Part shown: positions 25,374-33,634 of the stretch, piece after piece
Layout: each line of letters opens with the position of its first letter
How positions within the stretch are numbered: position 1 is the stretch's first letter
NCBI GenBank assembly: GCA_023151115.1
Contig: JAKLJP010000008.1
Coordinates: 183,966-247,965 of the forward strand
DNA from: Anaerolineae bacterium
GTDB taxonomy: Bacteria > Chloroflexota > Anaerolineae > 4572-78 > J111
Length of the DNA: 64,000 nt
Reading direction: 5' to 3'
Made by a program: the position numbers and the translations under genes
Notes under the pieces: model-generated
Database searches by the model: none
What the model saw: only the letters and a program-made list of their open reading frames with translations
Told to the model about the DNA's origin: nothing

Positions 25374-26372
25374 ATGGCAATAAAACCCAAAAAGGTTCTG
25401 CTCACCCTGATATTGACCTTGTTGATGCTGTCGGCCTTTGTCATTTCAGGCTTCACCCTGGCAGCCCGCCCACCTTTCCTTCAGAATCTAACCAATCCCA
25501 TCCTGAACGGTGATTTTGAGCAAAATCCCACCAGCAGTGTTGCGACTTACTGGCAGCCTTACGATAACGGTCAGGCTCACTTTGGCTGGTATGATGAAGA
25601 ATGGGCCGAAGCCGTGCACAGCGGCCAACATTCTCAACTGCTGGAAATTTTCCAGGTTCAGGCTCCTGAGCGGGTTATCGGCATCCATCAAACGGTTAAT
25701 GTTGTACCAGGGATGGTTTACAGCCTGACTATGTTTGCCATGATGCGCACCGACGCCCCGATTGAACTCAGAAACAAAGGCCAGTACAGTATGCAGTGGG
25801 GCGTTGATTACAGCGGCCAGGGTAAATATCACCTGGTCCAAACCTGGGTTCCCATGACCCTGACCGAACAGTTACGTATTGGCTCAAATACTGTCAGCAG
25901 CGATGAACCGCCTCGTCTCGAATTTGAGCTTATTACGGGGACAATTTATACAGCCAACAGCAGCCGCATTACCCTGTTCATCCGCGGGGTGCAGCACGAG
26001 GTGACAGGCACGGAGGTCAACTTCAACATTGACGATGTGTCGCTGCTGGGGCCTTACCCGCCTCCGCCCACGCCCACGGCTACCCCTACTGCCAGCCCCA
26101 CCTTTCCGCCGCTGCCAACTTTCACCCCCACGCCAACCCCTACCCCTACCTTGACCGCTACCCCCCTGCCCACGCCGGTGGCAGCAGCCCCCCCCTTGCC
26201 GATTACCGGCGACCAAGCTGCCCCGGCCAACGAGCAGAACAATCTCCCTGCCGCTGGGGCCAGCCTGTCCAAAGATATTCCTATAAGCGCCATAATCCTG
26301 GGGGGGGTAGTTTTAGCCGGTCTGGGCGCAAGCGCTATTCGCGGGCTGTGGCGTCACAGAAACGGGCGCTAA
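25374..26372 (+). CDS. Secreted, membrane-anchored beta-sandwich surface protein
   Basis: A 332-residue exported protein. Order: signal peptide (KVLLTLILTLLMLSAFVISGFTLAA), a carbohydrate-binding-module-like beta sandwich (about residues 40-220, NPILNGDFEQ...FNIDDVSLLGP, the common ILNGDFE-to-DDVSL frame), a Thr/Pro linker, the motif LPITGDQAAPA, and a terminal helix (ISAIILGGVVLAGLGASAI) with a basic tail (RGLWRHRNGR). LPITG followed later by a helix and arginines resembles a sortase signal, but the spacing is longer than usual. The ATG at 25374 follows AGGAGA. Its last 60 bases overlap the 3' end of the convergent kinase gene. The glycan ligand is unknown. Confidence 0.8.
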   Translation: MAIKPKKVLLTLILTLLMLSAFVISGFTLAARPPFLQNLTNPILNGDFEQNPTSSVATYWQPYDNGQAHFGWYDEEWAEAVHSGQHSQLLEIFQVQAPERVIGIHQTVNVVPGMVYSLTMFAMMRTDAPIELRNKGQYSMQWGVDYSGQGKYHLVQTWVPMTLTEQLRIGSNTVSSDEPPRLEFELITGTIYTANSSRITLFIRGVQHEVTGTEVNFNIDDVSLLGPYPPPPTPTATPTASPTFPPLPTFTPTPTPTPTLTATPLPTPVAAAPPLPITGDQAAPANEQNNLPAAGASLSKDIPISAIILGGVVLAGLGASAIRGLWRHRNGR

Positions 26373-28463
26373 ATCCAGAGGTAACGAAAAGTAAAAAGTC
26401 GCACCCCGATTGACTTCTCCCTCTGCCCACACTCTGCCGCCATGCCGCTGAATAATTCGGCGGACATTGGCCAGACCAATCCCCGTGCCTTCAAATTCAT
26501 CCGAGTGATGCAACCGCTGAAAGACGCCAAACAGCTTGTCAGCATAGGCCATATCAAAACCCACCCCGTTATCGCGGATGAAAATGACGCTCTCTTTGTC
26601 GCCCCCTTGACAGCCAATTTCAATTTCTGCTTGCCGGCGCTCACGGGTGAATTTGAGAGCATTGGCAATGAGGTTGACCAATACCAGGCGCAGCATGGAC
26701 CGGTCGCCGGTGACGGTAGACAGGGGAGCTATATGCCAGTGAATGGAGCGACCTTGTATCTCCGGCGTAAATTCCCGAATGACTTCTTGGACCAAACTGC
26801 TCAGGTCCACCGGGGTTTTGGACATCTCATTGCGGCCCATGCGGGAAAAGGTGAGCAGATCATCAATCAACTGACCCATCCGTTTGGCCGAGTTAGAGAT
26901 AATGGTCATATAACGCTGGCTACGCTCGTCGAGAGTCTCGGCGATACTTTGTTGGAGCAGTTCCAGGAAGCCGTCAATGTGGCGCAGGGGGGCACGCAGA
27001 TCGTGGGAGACAGAATAGGCAAAGGCCTCAAGCTCTTTGTTGGCGGCTTCGAGTTGGGCGGTGCGGTCAAGGACGCGCTGTTCGAGTTCCTGGTTGAGCC
27101 GGCGGATTTCTTCTTCGGCCCGTTTGCGTTCGGTGATGTCCCGGACCAGGGCGAGGCCGAACCGGCGTCCACCCTGCCAGAACCAGCGGGCGCGGACCTC
27201 CACTGGGAAAACAGTCCCGTTCTTGCGCCGGTGGACGGAGTCGAACGTCACCACCTCTCCGGTGGCCAGTCGCGCTCGAAGCGGTCCGAGGAACTCTGGC
27301 GTTGCATTGATGTCGTAATCCTGCGGGCTCATCCCGATCAGTTCCTCCCGCGTGTAACCCAGGCTCCTACATGCCTGCTCATTCACGTCCAGGATGGCCC
27401 CCTGCTCGTCGCCCAGAAAGAAGGCGTCGGTCGCCTGGTCCACCAGCATGCGGAAGCGGACCTCGCTGGCCCGTAGGGCTTCTTCTGTCCGCTTGCGTTC
27501 GGTGATGTCCACCAATACGGCGATGTTGCCGGTAACTCGGCCCTCGGCATTGTGCAGCGGTGAGGCATAGATACTGTAATCAATGGAGCTGCCGTCACGT
27601 TTCTGCCGATGGACTTCCACCCCGTCCAGAGTCATACCCTGGCGTATCCGTTCTCGAAAGCGCCTGAATTCTTCCTGGTTTTCCAGCGGTACGCTGGGCA
27701 ACGGACGCCCCATGACCTCCTGAGCGCTCCAGCCGAGCATCTTCTCAGCGGCCGGATTCCAGACCGTTTGTACGTTTCCGTCCAAGTCCATACCAACAAT
27801 GGCCGTTGGGGTGGCCTCAATGATGGCCCGCAGCAGATCGTTGGATTGTTGCAATTCCTTTTCGGCCTGTTTGCGCTCGGTGATATCTTCAAGAGCAAAG
27901 ACGACGCTTTCGATCTCGCCCGCTTCGGTCAGGATGGGCGCGCCATTGATAGACAGGCAGCGGCGTTGGCCATTGGGCCAAGTAATCGCATGCTGAGCCT
28001 TATAGACGGGTTGACCGGTAGACATAACCCGCCGGAATGGTAGTTCTTCATCGGGAAAGAGGTCGCCGGCCCCGGTGGTGATATGCCATTCCGGTGCATT
28101 GTAGATGCGCCGAGTGATTTCGTTTTTGCTCAACCCTAGCACTTTTTCGGCTTGTGGATTGGCAAATGTCACCCGTCCCTCACGGTTAACCACCACAATG
28201 CCCACCGGGCTTGTTTCCATAATACGGCGCAGCAGCACCCGTTCGCGGCGCAGTTGCTCGTTGGCGTTTTGCAGTTCGTTGGTGCGCTCGGCCACACGTT
28301 CTTCCAGTGCCTCATTGGCCCGCCGCAGGTCTGCCTCAACCTGCCGGCGCATCGCTATTTCCTGGGCCAAGTTATCCTGGAGGGCTGATTTGTCGGCGGC
28401 AAGTTTCTTAACCTGCTCCTCCAATTGGATCAGTTTTGCCGCGGCTGTCGTCATCTCAGGCAT
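26313..28463 (-). CDS. Soluble sensor histidine kinase with three PAS domains
   Basis: A 716-residue kinase without membrane helices. A coiled coil (about residues 5-80) precedes three PAS/PAC units: RRIMETSPVGIVVVNREG, LRAIIEATPTAIVGMDLDG and FRMLVDQATDAFFLGDEQG, each ending in a DITERK linker. HisKA follows (SVSHDLRAPLRHIDGF, phospho-acceptor His), then an ATPase with VNLIANALKFTRE, FIRDNGVGFDM and GTGIGLANVRRII. The signal is unknown, possibly redox or a small ligand in the PAS pockets. No response regulator lies next to it, so it is an orphan. The ATG at 28463 with AGAGAG upstream is preferred over one 36 bases earlier. Its 3' end overlaps the neighbouring gene by 60 bases. Confidence 0.92.
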   Translation of the reverse strand: MPEMTTAAAKLIQLEEQVKKLAADKSALQDNLAQEIAMRRQVEADLRRANEALEERVAERTNELQNANEQLRRERVLLRRIMETSPVGIVVVNREGRVTFANPQAEKVLGLSKNEITRRIYNAPEWHITTGAGDLFPDEELPFRRVMSTGQPVYKAQHAITWPNGQRRCLSINGAPILTEAGEIESVVFALEDITERKQAEKELQQSNDLLRAIIEATPTAIVGMDLDGNVQTVWNPAAEKMLGWSAQEVMGRPLPSVPLENQEEFRRFRERIRQGMTLDGVEVHRQKRDGSSIDYSIYASPLHNAEGRVTGNIAVLVDITERKRTEEALRASEVRFRMLVDQATDAFFLGDEQGAILDVNEQACRSLGYTREELIGMSPQDYDINATPEFLGPLRARLATGEVVTFDSVHRRKNGTVFPVEVRARWFWQGGRRFGLALVRDITERKRAEEEIRRLNQELEQRVLDRTAQLEAANKELEAFAYSVSHDLRAPLRHIDGFLELLQQSIAETLDERSQRYMTIISNSAKRMGQLIDDLLTFSRMGRNEMSKTPVDLSSLVQEVIREFTPEIQGRSIHWHIAPLSTVTGDRSMLRLVLVNLIANALKFTRERRQAEIEIGCQGGDKESVIFIRDNGVGFDMAYADKLFGVFQRLHHSDEFEGTGIGLANVRRIIQRHGGRVWAEGEVNRGATFYFSLPLDLAPVSVTPQPANSACAQTG

Positions 28464-28970
28464 AGGATCACTCTCTTTCTGGGTGACTGCCAACTTCAAT
28501 AGGCTGTCTCAAGTGTTGTTAGCATGGACCGCATAAAGTATTTTGCAGGATTGTGCCGGGTGAGCCGAGGGGCTTGGAGTAGAGCATCTGCTCTAAAGGT
28601 GGGGACAATTACTTGAAAGCTTACTTCTTTTGAGGAAACACGTCTCATCTGCATCATTGCCAGGCTTAGCCCCAGTGATTGTGTTGCCAATATTGCGGAT
28701 TTTAAATTTATTTGATTATTTACTTCACTCTATTATACCATGAGAAGATGTTAAATAGAGAACTAGACGCCTGCAAAGAGTTTGATAACGATTATTCCGT
28801 TGCCGTCCTCGGCCCGTTTGACCATGTTAGCGTAATTGCAGGAGATTAGAGATAATAGGTTCTTCACTCTTGCCCCAAACTTGCGTCTTGCTTGACCGGG
28901 TTAGATTTTTTTGTTCTCATTTTCTGGTATAATATTTAGAGAATTTTAGGAGGGATTACAGAGGTACGGC
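28464..28970. other. Divergent spacer without a recognisable gene
   Basis: About 500 bp between the kinase and the next operon. It holds a plus-strand TATAAT at 28928-28933, with AGGAGGG at about 28949-28955 serving the next gene, and an AT-rich minus-strand TATAAT at 28732-28737 that could serve the kinase. No repeat family or small coding gene was convincing. Confidence 0.5.
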
Positions 28971-29390
28971 ATGGAGCAATCGAAGTACCGGCAGGCGCTT
29001 TTTACAGGTTTAATTTATAATGAAGTCGGCCAGCCGGTTGAAACAACCTTTATTGGGAGCGAACCCAATTACATCATCCTTGACGGCGACTTCAAACGCC
29101 ACATCGCCGCCGAGGAGGTGGATCGCCAGGTGATTGGTTGGCTGCAAGAACAGGCCGAAGCTAATAAAGAGATGGTTTCGGCCGGAATGATGGCTATGTT
29201 GGGCAAAGATGATTTGTTTACCAAAGCCATGATCGACTCTTCGCTGACCCACATGGAGCGGGTGATGGAGCAGGGCTTGCCTGATGATGCGCGCACGATG
29301 CTGGGCATGATGGGTTTCAAAATTATTGTCAATACTCACGGCGAAGTGGTCAACCTGGAAGTGCCCGGCCAGGAAGCAGAGGACGAATAG
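28971..29390 (+). CDS. Hypothetical protein opening the XdhC-type operon
   Basis: A 139-residue protein not assigned to a family. It has an N-terminal beta part (ALFTGLIYNEVGQPVETTFIGSEPNYIILDGDF), a long helical middle rich in Met and Glu (VDRQVIGWLQEQAEANKEMVSAGMMAMLG, MERVMEQGLPDDARTMLGMM) and a short beta end (FKIIVNTHGEVVNLEV). There is no signal, cysteine or membrane helix. The start follows a strong AGGAGGG and a TATAAT. It is 13 bases ahead of an XdhC-type gene, so it may assist molybdoenzyme maturation; that is inference from position only. Confidence 0.62.
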   Translation: MEQSKYRQALFTGLIYNEVGQPVETTFIGSEPNYIILDGDFKRHIAAEEVDRQVIGWLQEQAEANKEMVSAGMMAMLGKDDLFTKAMIDSSLTHMERVMEQGLPDDARTMLGMMGFKIIVNTHGEVVNLEVPGQEAEDE

Positions 29391-29403
29391 CAGCGCAAAC
29401 ATT

Positions 29404-29721
29404 ATGGAGAGCGCCAAAACACTTTACCAAAAACTCAATCAGTTAACCCCAGAGACGTCGGTGGCTGTAGCTACCATTATTCGAGTGCGGGGGTCGGTAC
29501 CGCGTGAACTTGGCACAAAAATGATCATTCATCCGCTGGGCCAGCATTACGGAACCATTGGCGGCGGCTGTGGCGAAGCTGATGTTATTCGAGCCGGCCT
29601 GGACGTGATTGAAACAGGTCAGCCCCGGCTGGTCGAGGTAGATTTAACCGAAGATATTAGCATGCAAAGCCTGGGTGTGTGTGGCGGTATCATGGACGTT
29701 TACGTTGAAAGATGGCCGTGA
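29404..29721 (+). CDS. XdhC/CoxI N-terminal-domain protein
   Basis: A 105-residue protein equal to the XdhC_CoxI domain alone: VAVATIIRVRGSVPRELGTKMIIHPLGQHYGTIGGGCGEADVI and a final SLGVCGGIMDVYVE. In XdhC proteins this part, with its GGGCxE loop and a later conserved cysteine, belongs to the chaperone that sulfurates and inserts molybdenum cofactor into xanthine-dehydrogenase-type enzymes. Here the Rossmann part is missing and occurs instead in the next gene, so the two products may act together. No molybdenum hydroxylase genes are in the window. The ribosome-binding site is weak, suggesting coupling to the preceding gene. Confidence 0.82.
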   Translation: MESAKTLYQKLNQLTPETSVAVATIIRVRGSVPRELGTKMIIHPLGQHYGTIGGGCGEADVIRAGLDVIETGQPRLVEVDLTEDISMQSLGVCGGIMDVYVERWP

Positions 29722-29734
29722 AGAGAGGGTATCA

Positions 29735-29932
29735 AGCGCCAAGTGTCAAGTGTCAACTGTTAAGGAGTGCGTTCAGATGTGGGGACAAGTTTTCAAAATC
29801 GTGTCCTGAGTAGCCCTGAGTGAAACGAAGGGCGTATCGAAGGGCGCAATTATCCCAACAATTGAGCACACCTGGATTAAGTGTTAAATTTCTTACTTGA
29901 CACGTGACACTTAAACACATGATACAAGTACT
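29735..29932. repeat. Word-built palindrome with a family D copy inside
   Basis: Words CAAGTGTCAAGTGTCAA (29739-29756) are mirrored by TTGACACGTGACACTT near 29899-29914. Between them lies family D copy D2 (29801-29848, GTGTCCTGAG...CGAAGGGCGC), which therefore seems to have landed in an older hairpin separating the two XdhC genes. Confidence 0.6.
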
Positions 29933-30751
29933 ATGTCCGACCAACTTTTAAACGAACTCCTGGCTTCGATTGAGTCTGGACAGCCGGTAGCCCTGGCTAC
30001 AGTGGTTGTGGCAACCGGCCAGTTTGCCGACAGCCTGGGCCAGCGAGCATTGATCTGGCTGGATAGAACCACCGGGACCGGAATGGAAAATCTGGCTGAG
30101 ATGAAGGATCAGCTCTTGCAAGATGCCCGCCGTTGTCTCTCTAATCGGCAGCCTCAACTGCTAACCTATCAGGCGGGGGACAGTCGTCTGGAAGTTTTTG
30201 TCGAAGTTCAGCGCCGGCCACCGACCTTAATTATTGTCGGAGCCGGACACGTCGCTCTGCCCCTGGCCCAGTTGGGCAAAATGATTGATTTTGAGGTGGT
30301 GGTGCTGGATGACCGCCCCCAATTTGCCAACAAAAAACGTTTTCCGATGGCCGATCAAGTGTTGGCCCAGCCCTTTGCCGAAACCCTACGCCAATGGCCC
30401 ATTGATAGCGATACTTTCCTGGTCCTGGTGACACGTGGTCACAGCCACGATGTGGAATCGCTGTTGGTAGTGATTGACTCCCCGGCCCGTTACATTGGGA
30501 TGATCGGCAGCAAACGCCGGATTAAAGCCGTATTTGAACTATTGGAAAAAGAACAGGGGTTGGACCCGGCTAAGTTTGATCGCGTCTATGCGCCGATTGG
30601 CCTGGATATTGGTGCGGAAAGCCCCGCCGAAATTGCGGTAGGTATCATCGCCGAAATAATTAATGTCTATCGGGGGGGACGGGCCGTTTCCCTGTCGGAT
30701 GCGCTGCGAACAGATCGCCGTTTACCCCTGCATCCGGCCCGCCAATCATAA
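29933..30751 (+). CDS. XdhC-family molybdenum cofactor maturation protein
   Basis: A 272-residue protein with a weak XdhC_CoxI-like N-terminal region (VALATVVVATGQFADSLGQRALIW, lacking the usual GGGC loop) and a full C-terminal Rossmann domain (PTLIIVGAGHVALPLAQLGKMIDFEVVVLDDRPQFAN, YIGMIGSKRRIKAV, YAPIGLDIGAESPAEIAVGIIAEI). In the family this domain binds nucleotide or cofactor during loading of the Mo-enzyme. The loss of the GGGC loop and its presence in the 105-residue neighbour suggest split function. The genes are separated by 211 bp of repeat DNA. Confidence 0.87.
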   Translation: MSDQLLNELLASIESGQPVALATVVVATGQFADSLGQRALIWLDRTTGTGMENLAEMKDQLLQDARRCLSNRQPQLLTYQAGDSRLEVFVEVQRRPPTLIIVGAGHVALPLAQLGKMIDFEVVVLDDRPQFANKKRFPMADQVLAQPFAETLRQWPIDSDTFLVLVTRGHSHDVESLLVVIDSPARYIGMIGSKRRIKAVFELLEKEQGLDPAKFDRVYAPIGLDIGAESPAEIAVGIIAEIINVYRGGRAVSLSDALRTDRRLPLHPARQS

Positions 30752-30774
30752 AACATTATCCCAGGCTCGATTTT

Positions 30775-30802
30775 TTGGTTTTGTCGCTGACTGGGTTATA
30801 AT
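30775..30802 (+). promoter_or_regulatory. Candidate promoter of the carbamoyltransferase trio
   Basis: TTGGTT (30775-30780), a 16-bp spacer and a perfect TATAAT (30797-30802) lie 49 bp before the DUF5989 start. Confidence 0.6.
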
Positions 30803-30851
30803 CGAAGCCAGCAAATTATTGCTGGCTATTCAATTTATGAGGTAAACAATC

Positions 30852-31034
30852 ATGTCAAACTTTTTCAAAGGCATGCTGACCAACACCGGCGTTGTCGGCG
30901 AAATTTTACAATTTTTGTGGGCGCGAAAAATGTGGTGGCTTATTCCGATGGTTACGGTATTGCTGTTGTTTGGGCTGCTGCTGGTTTTTGCTTCATCCTC
31001 CGGGGTGGCGCCGTTCATTTACACTTTGTTCTAA
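30852..31034 (+). CDS. DUF5989 small membrane protein
   Basis: A 60-residue protein with one membrane helix. The ILQFLWARKMWWLIPMVTVLL...SSGVAPFIYTLF pattern, with the conserved APFIYTLF end, fits DUF5989. Such tiny proteins are found beside SxtJ-type proteins and NodU/CmcH carbamoyltransferases, and their role is not known. Start ATG with GAGG upstream. It is six bases ahead of the SxtJ-like gene, clearly in one operon. Too short for many gene finders but well supported by the neighbourhood. Confidence 0.85.
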   Translation: MSNFFKGMLTNTGVVGEILQFLWARKMWWLIPMVTVLLLFGLLLVFASSSGVAPFIYTLF

Positions 31035-31040
31035 ACGACG

Positions 31041-31604
31041 ATGAAGATTATCACTATTGGTTTTGGGATTTTGCTGCTGCTGCTGGGTATCGGCAGCTAC
31101 GTGGGCACAGGTACATCCAGCCTGACGGCGCTGATTCCGGCTTTTTTTGGCCTGGCGATTCTAATCCTGGGGGTGGTCTCGCGCCCGGAAAAGGGATCGA
31201 AAAATACGGCTTTGTTCGGGGCCGTTTTTCTATCTATCCTGGCCCTGTTTGGCTCAGTGAGAGGGCTGATAGACCTCTTTCGCTTGTTGAGCGGCGGCGA
31301 AGTCGCCCGGCCCACCGCAACAGTGGTGCAGTCGGTCATGGCCGCCTTATGTCTGGTCTTTATCGTGTTGGCTGTCAGCCTGACTCCCAAATTCTGGCAG
31401 GGTTGGAAAGCTTTTGGGCATTTTCTGGGCAATCTTCTGGCCCGGGTGGTGTTAACCATCTTCTACTTTACCGTTTTTGTGCCTTTTGGCCTGGGCGTCA
31501 GATTGTTCAGCGATCCGCTGTACGTTAAGAGCATACCGGCCAAACTGTGGCAGTCGCGCTCTACCGGCGATCAGACTTTAGAAGAAGTTTTGAGGCAGTA
31601 TTAG
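31041..31604 (+). CDS. SxtJ-like membrane protein with an added N-terminal domain
   Basis: A 187-residue membrane protein. Residues about 1-110 contain three or four helices (TIGFGILLLLLGIGSYVG, LIPAFFGLAILILGVV, ALFGAVFLSILALFGSV, VVQSVMAALCLVFIVLAVSL). The C-terminal part (WQGWKAFGHFLGNLLARVVLTIFYFTVFVPFGLGVRL...) resembles SxtJ, named from saxitoxin gene clusters and commonly paired with a carbamoyltransferase. The usual SxtJ is shorter, so the first part is an extension or a fusion. Its stop is four bases before the carbamoyltransferase start. Function is unknown; it may anchor the enzyme to the membrane. Confidence 0.75.
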   Translation: MKIITIGFGILLLLLGIGSYVGTGTSSLTALIPAFFGLAILILGVVSRPEKGSKNTALFGAVFLSILALFGSVRGLIDLFRLLSGGEVARPTATVVQSVMAALCLVFIVLAVSLTPKFWQGWKAFGHFLGNLLARVVLTIFYFTVFVPFGLGVRLFSDPLYVKSIPAKLWQSRSTGDQTLEEVLRQY

Positions 31605-31608
31605 ACCC

Positions 31609-33444
31609 ATGAATATTTTAGGCATTTCCTGTTACTATCATGATGCAGCCGCAGCGCTCCTGGTTGACGGTCAATTGGTTGCCGCCGCCGAAGAAGAGCG
31701 CTTTACCCGCAAAAAGCACGACAGCAGTTTTCCACGGCATGCAATCAACTTTTGCTTAAAATATGCGGGTCTCACCGCCGGTGATCTGGATTACGTGGTT
31801 TTTTACGAAAAGCCGTTGGTCAAATTTGAGCGAATTCTTAAGACAACCCTCAGCACCTTTCCCAAATCCTGGGGTGTCTTCCGCGAGTCAATGGTCACCT
31901 GGTTTGACGAGAAACTGTGGATTAAAAGCCAACTGCAAACCGCCATCGGCGTGCCCACCAGTAAAATTTTGTTTGTGGAACATCACCTGACCCACGCCGC
32001 CAGCGCCATGTTCTGCTCACCCTATGCCGATGCAGCCGTGCTGACACTCGACGGCGTTGGTGAGTGGACGACCGCCACTCTGGGTCACGCGACCGCCCAG
32101 TGGAATGGCCATGGGACCAGCCGGATTGATTTGACCCGCGAGCTGCGCTTTCCCCACTCGCTGGGGCTGCTTTATTCCGCTTTTACGGCTTACCTGGGAT
32201 TTCGGGTGAATAATGGCGAGTATAAAGTGATGGGTATGGCCCCTTACGGGGAACCCAAATATATGGATGAAGTCTACAAACTGGTCAAAGTGGATGACGA
32301 GGGCGGCCTGGTCTTGAATATGGATTACTTCAGCTTCCACCACTCCACCCACTCCACCTTTAACCAGAAATTTGTTGACCTGTTCGGCCCGGTGCGCGGG
32401 GCCGAGTCTGAGTTTTTTACCACCAAAACCCATCCGGCCAAAGATCATCCGCAGTGGGATGACAAAGTAGCCGCCCAAAATCAAAAGTACGCCGATATTG
32501 CCGCCAGCATTCAACGGGTCACCGAGGAGATTATTCTAAAAATGGCCCATGCAGTTTATCGGCAGACCGGCTCTAAGAATCTGGTGATGGCCGGGGGGGT
32601 GGCCCTCAACAGCGCCGCCAATGGCCGGCTGATGCGCGAAGGTCCTTTTGAAAGCGTTTTTATCCAGCCTGCTGCCGGCGATGCCGGGGGCGCTATAGGC
32701 GCGGCTTTGTATGTCTATCACGTGGTGCTAGGCTGCCCCCGCAAATTTACCATGGAGCACGCCTACTGGGGCGCAGAATACTCGGAAAGCCAGATGATTG
32801 AAGCCATCAAAAAATCCGGCTTTACCTATGAAGCGTTTGACGACGACGATAAACTGCTGGATCAGGCCGTGGATACCCTGCTGCAAAGCAAGGTGATTGG
32901 CTGGTATCGCGGCCGGTTTGAATGGGGACCGCGCGCGTTGGGCCACCGCTCAATCATTGCCGACCCGCGCCGCGACGAGATGAAGGAAATTGTCAACACC
33001 AAAATCAAGTTCCGCGAGCCGTTCCGCCCCTTTGCGCCCGTGATTATCGAGGAACGCGCCCACGAATATTTCACCACGCCCAATTTAGACAAGCAGTATC
33101 CGCCGCGTTATATGTTGATGGTTTCCGATATTCCTCAGGATAAGTGGGATAAAATTCAGGCAGTGTGCCACAACGGCACGGGCCGTTTGCAGAGTGTCCG
33201 CGAGGAGTGGAACAGCGGCTATTACAACCTGATCAAAAAGTTCGACCAGGCGACCGGGGTGCCCGTGCTGCTCAATACCTCATACAACCTGCGCGGGGAG
33301 CCAATTGTGACCACCCCCCAGGAAGCCATTAATACCTTTGCCGCCTCTGATATTGATATGCTGGTAATGGGGCCATTTTTAGTGAAAAAGCCGGAAGGTT
33401 ATCAAGCCACCGGCTCCCATCTCAGCCCCGATCAAGTAGACTGA
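31609..33444 (+). CDS. NodU/CmcH/SxtI-type O-carbamoyltransferase
   Basis: A 611-residue enzyme that moves a carbamoyl group from carbamoyl phosphate via carbamoyl-adenylate to a hydroxyl of a sugar or natural product. The N-terminal ASKHA-fold domain has GISCYYHDAAAALLVDGQLVAAAEEERFTR, HHLTHAASAMFCSPY and LTLDGVGEW; the ATP motif GGVALNSAANGRL and the C-terminal WGPRALGHRSIIADPR and FRPFAPVI are intact. Length is normal. It ends a three-gene operon. No biosynthetic cluster surrounds it, so the acceptor is more likely a cell-surface glycan than a toxin. A family A element follows its stop. Confidence 0.93.
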   Translation: MNILGISCYYHDAAAALLVDGQLVAAAEEERFTRKKHDSSFPRHAINFCLKYAGLTAGDLDYVVFYEKPLVKFERILKTTLSTFPKSWGVFRESMVTWFDEKLWIKSQLQTAIGVPTSKILFVEHHLTHAASAMFCSPYADAAVLTLDGVGEWTTATLGHATAQWNGHGTSRIDLTRELRFPHSLGLLYSAFTAYLGFRVNNGEYKVMGMAPYGEPKYMDEVYKLVKVDDEGGLVLNMDYFSFHHSTHSTFNQKFVDLFGPVRGAESEFFTTKTHPAKDHPQWDDKVAAQNQKYADIAASIQRVTEEIILKMAHAVYRQTGSKNLVMAGGVALNSAANGRLMREGPFESVFIQPAAGDAGGAIGAALYVYHVVLGCPRKFTMEHAYWGAEYSESQMIEAIKKSGFTYEAFDDDDKLLDQAVDTLLQSKVIGWYRGRFEWGPRALGHRSIIADPRRDEMKEIVNTKIKFREPFRPFAPVIIEERAHEYFTTPNLDKQYPPRYMLMVSDIPQDKWDKIQAVCHNGTGRLQSVREEWNSGYYNLIKKFDQATGVPVLLNTSYNLRGEPIVTTPQEAINTFAASDIDMLVMGPFLVKKPEGYQATGSHLSPDQVD

Positions 33445-33464
33445 GGAAAGTGGATAGAGGATAG

Positions 33465-33566
33465 AGGATCAGTGGATCCAAATTTCCCGTAGGGTGGCAT
33501 CCCTATGCCGCCCGCTGACGCATAGGGATGCGCCAGCTACGGCGAAAAATTGGATCTACTGAGGAT
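33465..33566. repeat. Family A element, copy A2, inserted in a word-built hairpin
   Basis: Element 33470-33561 (92 bp), ends CAGTGGATCC and GGATCTACTG, flanked by exact AGGAT duplications (33465-33469 and 33562-33566). The words GGATAGAGGATAGAGGAT and their mirror (33446-33630) lie on both sides, so the element split an existing hairpin. Confidence 0.9.
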
Positions 33567-33634
33567 AGAAGATAGAGGATAGGAGTTATCTATTTTTGCT
33601 ATCTACCATCCTCCATCTACCATCTTCTGCCCTT

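Noticed and set aside
26442..27476. A 344-residue plus-strand open frame
   Set aside because: Antisense to the PAS histidine kinase, whose catalytic motifs are intact; composition is that of a shadow frame.
28496..28690. A 64-residue minus-strand open frame upstream of the PAS kinase
   Set aside because: No ribosome-binding site, no domain and no conserved look; it lies where the kinase promoter is expected.
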